Under the pieces are notes generated by a model, which saw nothing but the letters and a program-made list of their open reading frames with translations, ran no database searches and had not been told where the DNA came from. Both the position numbers and the translations under genes were made by a program. Of a stretch of DNA of 64,000 nt, positions 36,504 to 49,581 are shown piece by piece. The DNA is taken from the NCBI RefSeq assembly GCF_008831285.2, contig NC_045145.1, positions 3,326,723-3,390,722 of the forward strand, read 5' to 3'. This DNA comes from Nymphaea colorata (taxonomy: Eukaryota > Streptophyta > Magnoliopsida > Nymphaeales > Nymphaeaceae). The first letter of the stretch is position 1. Every line of letters begins with the position of its first letter.

Positions 36504-37054
36504 TGTTGAGAAAAATGAATGTGGGCCCTAGATATTACTGAGATCCAAACTCAAATTTATACGTCCACAATAATGCTCAATGATAAACTTGATGGAGTAT
36601 ACTTAAAACAAACTTAATACCCAAACGAAAATAGCTCACAAAATGAGCTAAAGCCCAACAATTGGTAATCTCAAAATGTAAATTGTTTATTTATCAAACT
36701 GGATATTACAAAAGAGGACTCAAGAAAACTCACCTCGGCTCACGTAGTGAGCTAAATCACCCAACACCCTTGCAGTACACACTTGAAACTGCAATCGAAG
36801 TGAACACACGAGCTAATACTTACCAACACATACTCAACTCACAATTTTTTTTTTTCACACACACTCAAAATGCCCATCATCCCTATTTATAGGGATGAAG
36901 AAGTCGGTGGTGGATGCTTCCACCGTTTTCCTCATTTTTATTTTTTATTTTTTCCTTTAATCATTACACAAGCACCGACTTTACAAAAGAAAGAGGCTCG
37001 TTGCCTCTTGAGTCATCTCAACTCTTCCAAGAAAGTCGGTGATGACTCTTTACA
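36504..37054 (-). repeat. 3' LTR of Copia 2
   Basis: 551 bases, bounded by TGTTGAG and CTTTACA as read on the + strand. It matches 39921-40480 closely. Confidence 0.9.
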
Positions 37055-39920
37055 ATCTCCCCCTCATTACCGACTCTCGACTCATGACTCTTAACATTCT
37101 TCAAACTTGGTGAATGTTTGCACTGGTCAAGCCTTTGGTACGAGTTTTCAGGTCTTGTTATACTCCAATGCCTTCTTTTCATCTTTATTGCTGCTTGCCA
37201 TTTTTCAATATCTTTTGCTTCTTCAAAAGAAGCTGGCTCGATCTCCTCCATGATAGCACAGTCTGCATCTGCATACTTGGGATTTGGTTTTGCTATTCTC
37301 GTTGATCTTGTTAGTGTTATGGGTGCTCCATCTGGCTCTTTAAGTTGTGATGGCCTTTTTTCTTCTATACTTTTTTTTTTGAAGAGGACTGACTCCAGTT
37401 CTCCATGGATCTGCTCTTTCTTCTCGTCTTGGGCTATGTTCAGGCGTTTGAACTTGTTTATCTGATCGTCCTGCTTCTATGTCTTATGGCTCAGGTTCAC
37501 CTTGATTCATCTCAAATTGTATTTTGTTTCGAACATCTTTTTAAAAAACTGGAGAGTCTGGAAGCGCCTTCTTTTCTTCTGACCACCAAGACGATGCTTC
37601 ATCGAAGATGATGTCACGAGAAACATGAACTTGTCATGTGCTAGGATTAGCACATCTCCATTCTTTTCGATATGGATCATATCCAACAAACACACACCTT
37701 TGTGCCTTCTTGTCGAACTTAGTCCTGTGTTGCTCAGATAGAAAAACATAACATACACAACCAAAAACTCTAAAATAACTCACAGATGGCTTCTTTTTAT
37801 AAAGCATTTCATATGAAGACTTGAATTTAAATCTTGGCATTGGTAGTCGATTAATTACGTGTACAGTGGTGCTGACACACTCTGCCCAAAATCTCGGGGG
37901 CATGTTCTTTGCATGCATCATGCTTCGACATGTTTTTGCTATGTGGTGATTTTTTCGTTCCGCCACTCCATTTTGTTGTGGCGTATAGGCACATGTGAAT
38001 TGCCTTCGAATACCATGTTGTCTCATGTATGCCATGAACATGTCAGATGTATATTCGCCACCATTATTAGTGTGTAAGATCGAATTCTATATCCAAGTTC
38101 TTTTCGCACCATCTGGTGAAACTCCTTAAACTTTTCAAGTGCTTCAGATTTTTTTTTTCATAAAATAGACTCAAGTATATCTTGAAAAAATCATCAATAA
38201 ATATGATAAAATACCACTTACCTCCAACTGATGGGTCTGGTACTTTGCCGAATACATCTGAATGCACAAGCTCGAATGGTGCTTTAGCTCTATACTTGGA
38301 TTCTTTGAATGACCTTCTATGCGCCTTTCCATACTAACATCCTGAGCATACTTTGTTTGTTCATACCTCAAGCTTAGGTAGGCCAATCAACTGCCCTTTC
38401 TTTGACATCTCCCGGAGTTTATTGTATCCTACATGAGCGAGTCTCTCATGCCAGATATCTGAAGTGTCATGCTTCTTCGCTTTGTCAATATATGTTGTTT
38501 CTGTTGACAACATATATATTGACTCAACTTTTCTTCCTTCAAACATGGGAGTTCCTTGAACATCTGCGTCTTTATAAACTTTCACATCATTTGGGCCGAA
38601 CAATACATAATGACCTAAAGCTGTAAGTTGTGGCACAGACAACAAATTCTTTGTCATTCCTGAAACATGATAAACATTCCGTAAAATTCGATCTTTGCTA
38701 AAGTTGGCTACAACATCTGCTTCTCCAATATGTGCCATTGGGAGCTTTGTGTTGTTAGCAGTAACAACAACTCAATTTCCATCATATTCTTTCATACTTA
38801 GAAACTTGCTCTCATCAACAGTCATATGATTTGAGCATCCAGAATCAATTATCTAATCAGTTTGATAATTGATTTTCTCTTCTTTTTCTTTTACAGGTTT
38901 TATATGCACAGAATTGCATCTTTCTTATGTAATCTCCTCTTTAACCTCTATTGAGTATAGAAACGAACTTTTTTGTACAGCCTCATTAGCTCCCCCATAT
39001 TGCTTACTTGTCATGACTATATTTCCTTCATCTATTCTGACTCTGCAGTCACGAGCAATATGACCTAATTTTTCACGTCTAAAACATTTCTTCTTTGGTC
39101 TCCATTGCTATGTAGTTTCTCTTGTTTTCTTTTCTATATTTTTCTCTTTCTTTTCATCAATGTTCCTACTTGGAGACCTAGTGACTGGCTTAGCTGGCCA
39201 ACGTGATCTCTGACCCTTACTAAACAACGCTTCCTCATTATTTTCTTTGAGTGAAAGCTCAGCCATTTGCTTCGCTAATGTTTCTTGATTGATCAAGAGA
39301 TTCTCTAACTCCAACAAAGTTGGTTGAATTGGCCAGCCTAGAATACCAATTATAAAATTGCTAAATTCTAGACGAAGTCCACGAACAAGAATTCTCTGCA
39401 TACGGGCTTCACTAATCTTAGACTCAGGGTCAATTTGAGAAATTTCCCTACAAATATTTTTAACCATCATAAAATATTTTGCAATCGACATGTTTCCCTG
39501 AGTTAATGTAGCTAACTCATTTTTTAGCAGATGTAGGTGGCGTCATTAGCTCGAGAAAATAGTGTTGCAAAAGCATCCCATGCTTCTTTAGGAGTCGTAG
39601 CATCACGTATATGCTCTAATAAATCTTTTTCAATTGATACCTTAATTGCAAATAGAGCTTTTCCTGCTTTGATCATCCATTTCTTCTTCCCTTCCTCGTC
39701 GACAGGAATATTAATGTCTGATCCCAATACAATCTCTCATAATTCCTGTCCTAGAAAATACGACTCCATACAAGATTTCCAATAGCCATAATTGCTATTG
39801 TTAAGTTTCTCAATATTATTTAATGCAACTGCTAATACCGCCGTAATTTCAGAATATAATTGGCCCAATTAATCTCACTAGTAAATCAGCCCTTAAACTG
39901 AACCTCGCTCTTATACCACT

Positions 39921-40480
39921 TGTTGAGAAAAATGAATGTGGGCCCTAGATATAACTGAGATCCAAACTCAAATTTATGCGAAAAAAAACTAGCAGAGTCT
40001 CAACATCCACACTAATGCTCAATGATAAACTTGAGAGAGTATACTTAAAACAAACTTAATACCCAAACGAAAATAGCTCACAAAATGAGCTAAAGCCCAA
40101 CAATTGATAATCTCAAAATGTAAACTATTTATTTATCAATCTGGATATTATAAAAGAGGACTCAAGAAAACTCACCTCGGCTCACGTAGTGAGCTAAAAC
40201 ACCCAACACCCTTGCAGCACACACTTGAAACTGCAATACTCGAGCTCACGAAGTGAACACACGAGCTAATACTTACCAACACACACTCAACTCACATTTT
40301 TTTTCTTTCACACACACTCAAAATGCCCATCATCCCTATTTATAGGGATGAAGAAGTCGGTGGTGGATGCTTCCACCGATTTCCTCATTTTTATTTTTTA
40401 TTTTTTCCTTTAATCATTACACAAGCACCGACTTTACAAAAGAAACTCGTTTCCAAGAGAATTGGTGATGACCCTTTACA
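39921..40480 (-). repeat. 5' LTR of Copia 2
   Basis: 560 bases. The primer site adjoins its low-coordinate end (TTATACCACT, complement of the initiator tRNA-Met site). Confidence 0.9.
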
Positions 40481-40560
40481 GAGTTGGCCAATGGGCTGGA
40501 GATGGGTGGGTGCAACTTCTTGTAGGTTGAATGTGGAGCACCAATTTAATAAAGTTGGTG
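40481..40560 (+). pseudogene. UGT708-like type B, 3' scrap (B3)
   Basis: Continues B3 after the Copia element: GAGTTGGCCAATGGGCTGGA matches B2 at 30373. About 40 bases later, at CAACTTCTTGT, it jumps to the 3' untranslated region shared by B genes (AGGTTGAATGTGGAGC). About 500 coding bases, including the PSPG box, are deleted, so B3 was damaged by more than the insertion. Confidence 0.9.
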
Positions 40561-41038
40561 TAGAAATTTGTCATTTGGTGGTTTCAGAAAGTATGCTGTT
40601 TGGTTGCTTTTGTTTAAGATGCAATATGAACTCAGTTTAAGCTCGCTAATTGGTTTTCTTCTTAAGGTTGCAGCTATCACCATTACCCAAGTCTGTTTTT
40701 TTCCCCCTCCTGTCTCACGAATGGCAAGAGCATGAATGGAAACCTCCAATTCTATTGTTCGCGGAACTAACGAATTTGTTTATCTTCAAAGAAAAGCAAT
40801 TTAATGGGAGGCCATCGTTTCTCGTTTCAGTGTTGTTCCTAACTGTTTGTTGAAATGCCTATTCAACAGCACCAATTTGAACGACACATTCCTTGTTTTG
40901 TCTAATGCCTTTCCATATTTTCCTTTATTTCCTTTTCAATTGAATGTAATGTTGTCGGCTTTCCAAAGAAAAAATGTAATGACATTGCTGGTTGTAGAGT
41001 TAGATTGACGGTTGCGTGTAGGTTGTTTGCTAAAATAT

Positions 41039-41086
<48 letters not shown>

Positions 41087-42370
41087 GAGAGAGAGAGAAC
41101 TGCTTGGATAAACTTTCCTATCTCAACATGCCAAATGAAGTTGGAAATAATAGGCTTAATGGAGAGCTTTACTGCTTCGCTAGGCATACTCTCCCTGCAT
41201 AGGCAACTTTCTCTTTTTACACCCACAAAGTCTATCTCAATAAAAACAACACAATGTTCCTCTTTGCAGCTACCAACAAAAAGAGGTAATCCCAAGTATG
41301 ATGCAAGCCCACGATCGATAGCTCGTACGAGCCTAAAAAACCCCCACCTTTTCCCTCATATACAGTTTTGCAATTGTGTGCCACCTTGAACACAACTCCA
41401 AATCAGAAGTGCCCCCTCTTTTTCACAGCTTTTGTACCCGTTTAGCAATAGTAACAAATACTGTCTCATGAATCTACCCCCAAAGATTGAGATACATTAA
41501 TAAAGCATTGTGTTACCATGGTCCATAGTTGAATTCATGGAATAGTAACAACTTGTTACTGTTGCCAGACATGCTCTTTGGAAATATAGAAGCTTGCATG
41601 AATTAGCAACAGCGCTGGAGCGGCACCTTAGAAGTAGCCCATGTGCCTCACATGATTGGACCTGATTCCAGTTGGATGGGTGCACCTCAACCCAAAGGCT
41701 TCGAAGTCTGATACACCAGCTTTCTTTGATTCCAAGCATACTCTGGCATGGCACCGAAGCTCTCGTCTTGGAAGGAATCCTGCAACCTCAATGATACAAC
41801 TATGATTTGACATCCTAGCTCGCTGACAGATAGGTGATGGCTTACACCAGCATGAGCAATTCAAGCCAAAACTCGGTCCCCATCTACTAGTCCCAACCTA
41901 TCTCTCTCTCTCTCGCCCTTGCATGCCACCCCTCTATCTCTCGTTCACACTCTCTCTCCCTCTCTCAAGCCATCTCTATCTCTCTCTCACGCACAGCAGC
42001 CTCATGCCAACCAACTCTCTCACTATACCTCACACTCATTCTCTCTCTCAAGCTTATTACTCTCTCTCTCTCTTCCTCTCTCCATATATATACACACACA
42101 CCCCCAACCGTCTCTCGATACTCCCTCCAAGCCTGACCATTACTCCCTCTCTCCTAATTCTAACCCTTGGTGAACTCTGTTGGCCTTGTGCGGAGCTTAT
42201 CCAGCCATTGGCTAGGCATGATGGGCCAAGCCCTTCCCGGTTCACAACGATTTCCCTCAGCCCAATGCAACCTATTGCCCAAGCCCTCGAGTCACCCTAG
42301 CCACTTCCCTAGCCAGCCAGCGTCCATCCTTGCAAAACCATGCCCAGCCATAAACCTCGGCCCTAGCCTC
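40561..42370 (+). other. downstream flank of B3 and low-complexity spacer
   Basis: To about 40990 it matches the flank of B2 and B4. A TA microsatellite and GA run follow at 41042-41098. The part from 41100 to 41880 has no recognised feature. From 41900 to 42110 it is CT-rich (TCTCTC, TCTCAAGC). The open frames here are low-complexity products. No gene. Confidence 0.6.
41042..41082. repeat. TA microsatellite followed by GA run
   Basis: About 20 TA dinucleotides, then ACAGAGAGAGAGAGAGA. The B4 flank has the same TA-then-GA arrangement at 59069-59100. Confidence 0.95.
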
Positions 42371-45300
42371 CTAATTGCCAAAGTCATGAACCGCCACTCC
42401 TTCTTTCCCTCTAATCGTAGAACCCCCAACTACAAGTTTGCCACGGACCCTGTCACAAGGATTTGACACTGCAGCCAAGAATATCAGTAGGGGTGGCACT
42501 TATAGACACCATAACCGGAAAGGAATCATAGTTGACTTGTTTAGGTTAAATGATCTTTCCCGCTGTCCTCTCGAACTCGTTAAAGATCTTCATCAGATTT
42601 CTCAGCAGTTGAGTGTTTGCCTTACAGAAAATAACTATATTACCTACATTGGCAAGAATAAGTGGCGTTTTTATGGAAATCTCTCTTTTGCTGCAAACCT
42701 GCCGGAGATGCCCTCATCAATTATCATAAAATGGATATACGTACAAATCAAAAATACTAAAAGAGGACAGATCTAGCTTGGAATCAAATTGTCCCAGTAT
42801 AATGGAGCTCCAGGAGGCCATGGTTTCCAAAGAAGGGATAATATATTCACAACAGGATCAGGATTTAACATAGATGCAATTTCTACAACAAAAAAATATT
42901 GAGCTTCTATTCGATGCATTAAGCATGTCACGACCCAATTTTTGACACCAAAAATTTTTTTTCATTTCTATAATGGCGGAAGCAACATTGAGTCATGACC
43001 AAAACATAAAGAAATCAGACATTGTTTTATTTCAATAATAAAACACTTGGACCCAAACAAATTATAACCACAAATCCTCAAAACCGGCGCAGTGCCCAGA
43101 ATGCCAATGCCCGTCCATCACAAGATTGAGGTCGTCGCTCTAAAGCCAAAATCTATCAAGGACAACTTGTAGATATAGAAAGAAGGGTTATAATTCCTCT
43201 GAGTATGAGAAAATCCAGCCATGAATGGAACATGACCCAAAATAATATTTAGTTTCATAAAACGATTCCAAAAAAGCCTTATGAACTACAACCATAAGTT
43301 TTCCAAAACTTAACACATATCCACATCATCAAAGACAGAACGAGGTGTGCACAACCTCCAAAATTTCGTAGGCTTCCAACCGTGGTTCTATGACAATGTC
43401 ATGGTCATCGTGCCGAGCAACAGAAATCCCTGTGGGCACTCACGGGCAGAACAGAACATCTCTTCACCAGGCGATCCAACGGATCGAGGGTACCTGCAGT
43501 GAAGCCTCCTGAGATATCCCAGATCGTCGCTGCAGTAGCATGGTCTCTCTAGGAACCCGCGTGGAGAGACCAGGAGTCTCGCTCCCAAACAGAAACAGAA
43601 CAGAATCCCGAGCCCTTGTGCCGCCCAATACCCTGTGGGCCCTCCAGTACAGCCAGAGGAGCGTGCGTCAACAGTGAGATCAGGCGCACCACTACCTCCC
43701 GGGACAAAACCAAACACTGGGCAAAACAGAAAGCTCGCACTCGCATAAACCATCGCACAAAGTCCACGTTTCGCCTTCCAATTCCAAAAGTGAGGGTTTG
43801 CCAATGCTAGACATCGTCTAGTACCTCTCACAGAAACCGCCCTCAGGCTCGGTTTCCCAGACAAAAACAATAAACCATTTTTTTTATAATGGCCTCAAAA
43901 CACAGTCGAATATAGAAACAACATACGGACTATCACGCCAAGAATTCTCAAATAAAATAACCATTCAAAAGTAGGAGAATTTATAATTTAAATTCTTAAA
44001 ACGTGACTCTTTCTGAAATTTTAAACTCAATTAGGAGCATCAAAGAGCAATAACACATAACTTTTCATCTTTAATTTATAAAACTACCTTTTGGCAATTT
44101 ATAAAAACTTAAAGGGTATCGAAACATAATTTCATATTAAATATCCGTTTCCTGCTGAAAAACACTTTCGCAAGCCTTTTTTGAAGAGGTTTTTTTAGCA
44201 AAAATGTTGCGTCATGGAAGTTATAAAATATATAACAGCTTATCTGAATATTTTGCTAATTAGTGGACCCGTTTTGAAATTTTCCAACTTGATATAAAAA
44301 TGGCCGGGCGCTCCTTTTTCTCATTTCACGCCTGCGTTTTCTCTCTCCTCGAGGGCGCTCCTTCCTTGCGTCCTGGTTTCATCCGACGGTGGTTTCTCCA
44401 CCGTCTTCAACAACCCAACACCAGCACAAGGGAGATCTTTCCGTCTCGCTCGAGATCCAGCGTTAGGCCGTCTGCTGCTACGCCCGCCGACCGTCTGACG
44501 CTCTCCTTCTCCTTCATCTCGTTCGTGCGGCGATGGAGCCTCCATCGGTCTCCAAAGGAGGACAGAACCAGAGAGGGACCCATCCTCCTCTCTGGCCTTC
44601 CTCTGAGTGTAGCAAGACGAGCGGAGGGGACTCCGACCAGCGACGTCTTCAGCCGCCACCACTTCCTCCTTTGCTCTCGTTTCTCCACGCTTGTTTTTCC
44701 AGTCCCACAATCGTGAGAACAACGACCTCGAAGCTTCAACGGCGTCCTCACAGTCTCTCTCTCGTTGCGGCAGCGAAGAACTGACAGGAAGAAAGGAACG
44801 ACAGGAGGAGCTCAGCATCGTGTTCCCTATTTTCCCCAAATCGCCTCTGCTACCAGCGTGAGGATGATAGCTGTTTGTTTTTTTTTTTCCAGTCGACAGA
44901 GTCTGCTTGTCAATGGAGTTGGGGTAATTCCTTCCCTCATCCTTGTTTGCTGTTTTTGGGTTTACCCCAATTCGAACAGAGCAGGCCTTTCCTCTATCGA
45001 CATCGTTTTGGACGGCTTTCTTGTTCTTGTATTGCAGAGTCTTTCCATTTCAGTTTTGTATCATATGTTCTAAGGTCAGACCCTCCTTGAGGGTTGATAT
45101 TTTCGTTTCTATCTCAAATGTGCATGCTCTGTCTTAGGGTCGGATGAAATCTTGGTTTCTCACAGATGAACTAGAACTAATGCATACAACATAACGCACG
45201 AACCCGAGGGTTTCAAAACTTCAACTATGATTTACAGGCCTTGCACTTCACATTTGTATCAAACATTCTTTATTTCAAAAAGAAACTCAAAGATAACTCT

Positions 45301-48300
45301 TACTAAGAACATTGTGCATCAAAACACCTCGTGCGTAGAGTCACATCTAGGCATATAAACACATAAGTCTACAAGTATATGTATCTATACCACATCCAAA
45401 AATACAGGCTTCATGCTACATTCATGACAGAAAATCCCCATACCTTTCAAATCCAAGCTAAATTTTCAGCCACAGTCTTCTTGCGCTTCCGGTTCCCTCA
45501 CAACAACCACCAATATCTACCTCAACTAGCAGGAGGGCAAAGATGAGGACGTCCCTCACTCTCTCTTTCTTGAATCCTCTCGTTGCAGGACTCTCTCGTC
45601 GATGGCTGTAGCAATAACAGATGTTTATCTTTCATCCTCTCTCAAGTAAAGGAATCACGTCAGTTTCTCTTTCCCCTTCCTTTCTTTCCATACTCTTTTC
45701 CCTTCCTTTCTTTCCATACGAGTGTTGTGGTTACCCTTGGCAGTTACAACCTCATCCCTATCTTTTCCATAATTATCTCCTTTATGATAAACTTGACAGT
45801 TTTTGAAAAATCATGAAGAATCATTTGATCTTTCATTTGATTCCTCCCCAAATTAACATTTCAAATATTAAAGGAAACTTAATAAAAATCGTGGGTCTTA
45901 CAAAGCAACTCTGATGCAACGTCTCCAAAATGATGGTTCAACTATGAGGCTAATGTTAGAATCCTTCTGAGTAAGAAGGGGTACAATGCAATAGGAGGCC
46001 AGTTTTTGCTACCTAACCATCAGGCATGAAGATACCAAGTGAAATATAGGTAATGTGATTACGAGCATGCACGACAATCTGTAGATGGGCCTGGCTTGGT
46101 GGAGTAGGAACTTCTCCTTTGTTTAGTTTTATGTTGGTGGAAAACCAGACCTATACCTCACAGTGATTCTTGGAGTTTAGAAGCAGCCTTTCTCATAAAC
46201 TCCTTACATCCCTCTAAATGGCATAAACTATTACGTTGACTGGCAGCATAAAGTTTCCATGTCCCACATAATTCCATTACATCCAAATGGTGCCAATCAC
46301 CATTGGCAACAATGACTGCCATATGCTCGACAACCGCCACTTTTGAAGCTTGACGCTCTCAATCTGAGAGTCTAGTTACTAACGTCTTGACAATGAGGAA
46401 CATGGGTGTCAAACCTCCTTACTATACATTTCCATACCCCTTATGAAAATTTACATTGAGTGAAAAGGAAGTCTATAGTTTCCCCATTTTCTTTGCAAAA
46501 GCTACATTGATAGGAAAAAGCCACTCCAAACCTTTTCGGTTTATTGAGCATAAACAACCTATTGTTGCAAGCCAAAAATGAAAACCATTTATAACTTTGG
46601 GGGCCTTTGATTTCTAGATGTATATTCTCCATTCTTCTTCTTCACGCCTTTCTCCAATTCAGTAGATGTTCAACCTATTGAGAGTGCGGCATCATAATTC
46701 TCCTAACAAAGCATGTTGTGTTTATTTGTAACTATGGTTCCATGTACAACTTGTATGATCAAGGAGGTGAAACCAGTTTGCCCACTTGCTTCCAATTAGA
46801 TAAGGTTTGGGCAATGCTGAGGCCCAAAGTGCGGTTCGAGGTTTCCATGATCATCACCCACATTGAGAGTAAGAGGCCCCAACCCCAAAAGTCAAGCCAA
46901 AATATAGCCTGCACATCATTCTCCAAGCACCAAGAAATCTGGTCATCAGCCTCCATTCTCACAAAATGGCCGTCCACGATGTAGAGTGATTAGGAGATGC
47001 CTTTAGCTTAGTACTAGCTATTTTGCCCATAGTGAGTCTTGAAAACAAGCTCTAATGCGCCATTGAATCATATGGTCCTTATTGAGAGTTTGAATGTCTC
47101 TGAGGCCGATACCACCTTCTGCATAGCGTAGACACAATGAGTACCATCAAACCATATGGATGTGGTGTTGTTCTGCGTGTTACCCCAAATGAATCTGGTC
47201 ATCAGCCTCTTAACAGCTTGAACAGTCCCTTTAGGAAGTTCAAATGCTTTCTAAATACCTAATAACCTGTGTGAGTGTATACTTGGCAAGACATATCCTT
47301 GCTCTATAGGATAGGTAAGAACATTTCCAATCACATTGGTTTTGTTCAATTTTCTCCAGCAATGGCGTATACAGAACATCTGTACACTTACCATTGAATA
47401 ATGAGAAACCTAGATAGGTACTGAGAAGTTGCCCCACATTCCAACCCAAAATTTTCTTTCTATGCACAGCTATGCTCCTGAAATATGGGAAGGGGTTATA
47501 GTGGATCTATCAGAGTTATATTTTATTGTCTTTCAACTCAAACTCCTTAAATATTTTTTCCAAACACTAGGTCAGATACAACTTTGCTTTACAGAAAATA
47601 ATGAATTCATCAACAAACATTAAAGCAGAAAATATGATCACTGAACCGTGGGGCTTTGGAATGTCAAGTGATCCCCCTCTTGGCTCATACTTGAACTTCT
47701 AAATGAACATTTTCATCACAGACAAAAAGAGATAGAGGGCAAGGAGATCTCCCTGTCTTAGACCACGATTGACACTGAAGAACTTTCCTTCTCTCCCATT
47801 AATGATGACTGCGTAAGAGACAATATGCACATGAGTCAAAACTCTATCACTCCAGGCGCATGGAAGCTTAAGTAACACATGGATCTCCTAAGGAAGTCAA
47901 AGTTCACCTTATCATAGGCTTTTGATAGGTCAAGTTTCAGCAAAAAAAATGCTATTGACATAGTCATTTGCAAGAAGGATATGCTTGTGGATCAGTCGAG
48001 TTGGGAGGAAGCCCCTTGTTCTTGGTTAGAATTTGCCCTAAGATGTTCTACATATAGTTACGTATGATTTGGCAAAGAACTATGTTGTTACAAAATGCAA
48101 TCAGACTGAAGTCCTTGATGTTTTCTACACCTGAGAATTTAGGAATAAGGACCATATGAGTTCTATTAATCTTCTTCACAAGCCTACCAATTTTGACAAA
48201 TGTTTAACTACATTACACACATTCTTTCCAACCACATACCAGTAGGCTTTGAAGAAGCTTGTTTGAAAACTGTTTGGTTGAGAGGCTTTGTCACTAATTC

Positions 48301-48477
48301 TCTATTGGATTCAAATATAACCTTTCTTATTTCATTGCCTTCTATAGGTTATAAAACATCTGGCACTTGTGAACAGTAACAAAAAGGGCATCAGTGCATC
48401 CATCCTTCATCATGCCATCAGAGTGATATGCATTATAGAACTCTTCAAAATAATCATCACAAGCATAAGGGGAGCTG
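42371..48477 (-). mobile_element. LINE composite, copy 2, interrupted by a solo LTR
   Basis: The minus strand carries the same L1-type composite as 32758-34664 but longer. From high to low coordinates: reverse transcriptase core near 47.6-48.4 kb (VNRGLRQGDLLALYLF, then FVDEFIIFCKAKL), post-palm region (YLGFSLFNGKCTDVLY, 47240-47467), zinc-binding region (RLFMLNKPKRFGV, YQCSFCKENGE, 46441-46632), then, beyond a 3-kb solo LTR at 42926-45902, a second palm piece (IVIFCKANTQLLRNLMKIF, 42520-42640). Frames are broken at many places. The similarity to copy 1 begins at CTAATTGCCAAAGTCATG and ends near 47655; copy 2 continues for a further 0.8 kb. Confidence 0.75.
42926..45902 (+). mobile_element. 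solo LTR, probable Gypsy (Tekay/del-like)
   Basis: A 2977-base block inserted in the LINE composite. It starts TGTCACGACCC and ends GGGTCTTACA and is flanked by the 5-base duplication AAGCA at 42921-42925 and 45903-45907. The uninterrupted LINE copy at about 33290 shows the site without it. TG/CA ends with a TGTCACGACCC start and about 3 kb length are typical of chromovirus Gypsy LTRs in plants. No gag or pol and no second LTR are present, so it is the product of LTR-LTR recombination. A TATA-like sequence at about 44293 may be its promoter. It looks whole as an LTR. Confidence 0.7.
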
Positions 48478-49560
48478 ATTGTGTGGCGGCCAATGGCGTT
48501 AGATATACAAGATCAAGTGTAATAGTTATGGATCTAGAGAAAGATACAAAGCTCAGCTCATGGCGAAAGGGTACACTCAAAGAGAAGAAATTGACTTCTC
48601 AGAAGCCTTTGCTTTTGTAGGTAAAATGAGCTCTGTTTGAATTCTTCTGTAAGTGGCAGCTAACAAAGGTTGGGAGGCATTTCAGCATAATGTTAAAAAT
48701 GCTTTCTTGCATGGTGAGTTAGACAGAGAGGTTTACATGCAACCTCCTCGAAGGTATGATCACAATCCCAAGAAGGGGCAAGTGTTGAAAATACAGATTG
48801 CCTTTTTTATCTCCCACCCGTTGGTTTATTGAGGTTGAAGGGTGCTCATCTTTGGAAGTTGGGAAGTGGCCATAATTTATTTCCTTGATGGCGTGAACTG
48901 CCTTGTAAAGAGTTGCAGCTCGGTCCTTTCCTTAATGGGACTGCTAATAATATATTGTGTGTAACGTTTGAGCATAATAATAAGAAAAATCAGGGTGTGG
49001 AGTTCTCTCTCATGGATGTAGGCCTGAATGCCAGAACCACTTAAAATCGTGTCTTCTTTTATTCTCTGATTAACTTTCTTCAGCAAGTTACAAAAGTTTA
49101 TCCATGGATTAAAACAATCACCACAAGCTTGGTTTTCAAAGCTAAGTCAAATACTGGCTGAGATAGGTTTCAAGTGTGACACAGTTGACTACACCATGTT
49201 CGTGTCTCATTCTAATCAAGATATAGTGATATTACTAGCCTATATTAATGACATAGTCTTGACAGGGAACAATGTACAGATGATGGAAAAGTGTAAAGAA
49301 AATATTACACAAGTTTGAAATTAAAGGTCTTCAAAAGCTACACTACTTTTTGTGGATCAAAGTAGCTTATTCAGACAAAGGTATTTTGTTATGTCAGAGG
49401 AATTATACCTTAGATCTTCTTAAAGAGATTAGAATGATGAGATTTAAACCAAAGGTACCCCCTTGAGGCCAACAATAAATTGAGAAAGAAAGATGGTGAC
49501 TCCATAAATGAAATGAACATGTATCAACATCTGGTAGGGAAGCTTATGTAATTGACATGG
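48478..49560 (+). mobile_element. Copia fragment 4 (reverse transcriptase region)
   Basis: A headless and tailless piece of a Ty1/Copia polyprotein: start of the reverse transcriptase region ([35 protein letters not shown] near 48.55-48.76 kb), the catalytic region near 49.2 kb, and a piece ending VGKL before 49560. No LTRs are found. The coding parts are broken in several places, and about 310 bases of unrelated sequence are inserted near 48.80-49.11 kb. It lies between the LINE composite and the A2 remnant. Confidence 0.75.
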
Positions 49561-49581
49561 TTGTTATTGTGAGTGTTCTCG

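Larger units (their letters stand above)
36504..40480 (-). mobile_element. Copia LTR retrotransposon 2, lacking most of the polymerase half
   Basis: A Ty1/Copia element on the minus strand inserted in UGT B3. Target duplication GAGTT stands at 36499-36503 and 40481-40485; the ends are TG and CA. Parts seen from right to left: 5' LTR, tRNA-Met-like primer site, gag (near 39.1-39.7 kb), protease/pre-integrase region (near 38.4-38.8 kb), integrase (near 37.6-38.3 kb), a short piece at the start of the reverse transcriptase region, polypurine tract, 3' LTR. Most of reverse transcriptase and RNase H is absent, so it is defective, with several further breaks. LTRs differ by only a few per cent plus indels, so it is fairly young. 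Confidence 0.9.

Noticed and set aside
41919-42300. Frames of 84-125 codons
   Set aside because: Translations of CT-rich low-complexity sequence; no family likeness.
42438-42776. Open + strand frame of 112 codons that also occurs in part at 32773-33000
   Set aside because: It looks gene-like and is repeated, but the minus strand of the same DNA reads as a LINE reverse transcriptase palm region (IVIFCKANTQLL), so the + frame is its shadow.
44300-44839. Overlapping frames of 114-172 codons on both strands
   Set aside because: They lie inside the 3-kb solo LTR, overlap each other antisense and match no family; GC-rich LTR sequence explains them.
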